From: Christensenella sp. UBA7102
GTDB lineage: Bacteria > Bacillota > Clostridia > Christensenellales > UBA1750
Direction of reading: 5' to 3'
DNA length: 31,771 nucleotides
Assembly (NCBI GenBank): GCA_002492415.1
Contig: DKYK01000022.1
Location: 1 to 31,771, forward strand
The position numbers and the translations under genes were made by a program. The notes below the pieces were generated by a model, which worked only from the letters and a program-made list of their open reading frames with translations, did not search any database and was not told the origin of the DNA. Of this stretch, positions 31,235-31,771 are shown one piece after another. Position 1 is the first letter of the stretch. Each line of letters begins with the position of its first letter.

Positions 31235-31771
31235 TTGGCAAAGCTCAAGAGCGACTTCTCCAAAGACGAAAACGAATACCAGCGCAGCAACAACTATTTC
31301 CTCGAGGCGCGGGATCTGACCATGCACTTTCCCGCCAAGACCGACTCCCTGGGACGCCCCACCAGCTTCATCCATGCGGCGGACAGCGTCAACTTCGCGG
31401 TACCCAAGGGCAAAACCATGGGCGTTGTGGGCGAAAGCGGCTGCGGCAAGTCCACCGTGGGCAAGATGCTGCTGGGCATCTACAAACCCACTTCCGGCTC
31501 CATACTCTATGAGGGCCGCGATATCACCAAACTATCCGCGCGCGAGCGCAGGCCGTATGTCAAGAAAATGCAGCTCGTCTGGCAGGATCCCTATTCCTCG
31601 CTAGACCCGCGGCTGAGGGCAGGCGACATCATCGCCGAGGGCATGGACAATTTTCATCTCGCTTCCTCCCGCTCTGAGCGCGAGGCCAAGGTAGAGCGGC
31701 TGATGAAGATATGCGGTCTGTTCCCCGAGCAAGCCAACAACTACCCGCACCAGTTCTCCGGCGGCCAGCGC
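31235..31771 (+). CDS. Oligopeptide/dipeptide ABC transporter ATPase (DppF-like), N-terminal part
   Basis: The frame runs from a TTG start at 31235, immediately after the DppD stop, to the window end (179 codons). GGAGG lies eight bases before the TTG. The protein would begin MAKLKSDFSKDENEYQ and show the ATPase start YFLEARDLTMHFP, Walker A VGESGCGKS, the Q-loop QLVWQDPYSSLDPRL, and the beginning of the signature FSGGQR at the window edge. These are typical of DppF/OppF, the second ATPase of the importer. The unusual TTG start and missing 3' end are the only oddities. Confidence 0.9.
   Translation, partial: MAKLKSDFSKDENEYQRSNNYFLEARDLTMHFPAKTDSLGRPTSFIHAADSVNFAVPKGKTMGVVGESGCGKSTVGKMLLGIYKPTSGSILYEGRDITKLSARERRPYVKKMQLVWQDPYSSLDPRLRAGDIIAEGMDNFHLASSRSEREAKVERLMKICGLFPEQANNYPHQFSGGQR

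Noticed and set aside
1..31771. CRISPR arrays, tRNA or rRNA genes
   Set aside because: No regularly spaced repeats, tRNA-like cloverleaf or rRNA sequence was noticed on either strand. A covariance-model scan was not possible here.

Overview
The window looks like chromosomal DNA of a GC-rich Clostridia-type Firmicute, probably an anaerobic, fermentative gut lineage. This is inferred from strong AGGAGG-type ribosome sites on almost every gene, Firmicutes-like TTGnnn/TATAAT promoters, intrinsic terminators, and the gene set (asnA, MtaB, RsmE, D-lactate dehydrogenase-like protein, CsoR, GH27 alpha-galactosidase). No rRNA, tRNA, phage genes or CRISPR array were seen.

Layout. 1-753: 3' part of a glutamate dehydrogenase gene with its terminator. 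871-3610 (minus): asnA, dapF and a GNAT/NTF2-like fusion in one operon. 3830-5199 (plus): GH27 alpha-galactosidase translationally coupled to a 63-residue zinc-ribbon protein. 5328-6308: D-2-hydroxyacid dehydrogenase. 6424-7456: a CsoR-type repressor with its own G-tract operator and an EamA-type transporter that seems to have lost two membrane helices. 7523-10890: a membrane-anchored MerR-type regulator divergent from an ABC-2 exporter pair; the two divergent promoters share the same 19-bp-spacer architecture and core operator. 10949-11227: a minus-strand terminator and a 215-bp non-autonomous IS200/IS605-like element. 11228-12326 (minus): an SRAP (YedK/HMCES) gene and an AT-rich orphan gene. 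12514-14055 (minus): guaA, preceded by a roughly 200-nt leader holding an internal terminator. 14394-18654 (plus): carAB. 18766-21120: rsmE, mtaB and a HIT protein.

21332 to the window end is the most distinctive region: one tight plus-strand operon with a dipeptide epimerase, four tandem paralogous cytoplasmic serine hydrolases of the class C beta-lactamase fold, and an oligopeptide ABC transporter (DppB, DppC, DppD, start of DppF). A promoter with a perfect-arm palindrome between its -35 and -10 boxes precedes it. The arrangement suggests import and intracellular breakdown of D-amino-acid-containing peptides, for instance peptidoglycan-derived ones. That function is inference: the individual families are known, but a four-fold hydrolase array without visible signal peptides is unusual.

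Several starts were moved to internal codons because of ribosome sites or catalytic residues (SRAP, carA, carB, epimerase, DppD, the AT-rich orphan). Two genes, the 63-residue zinc-ribbon protein and the TTG-started DppF, were read directly from the sequence.
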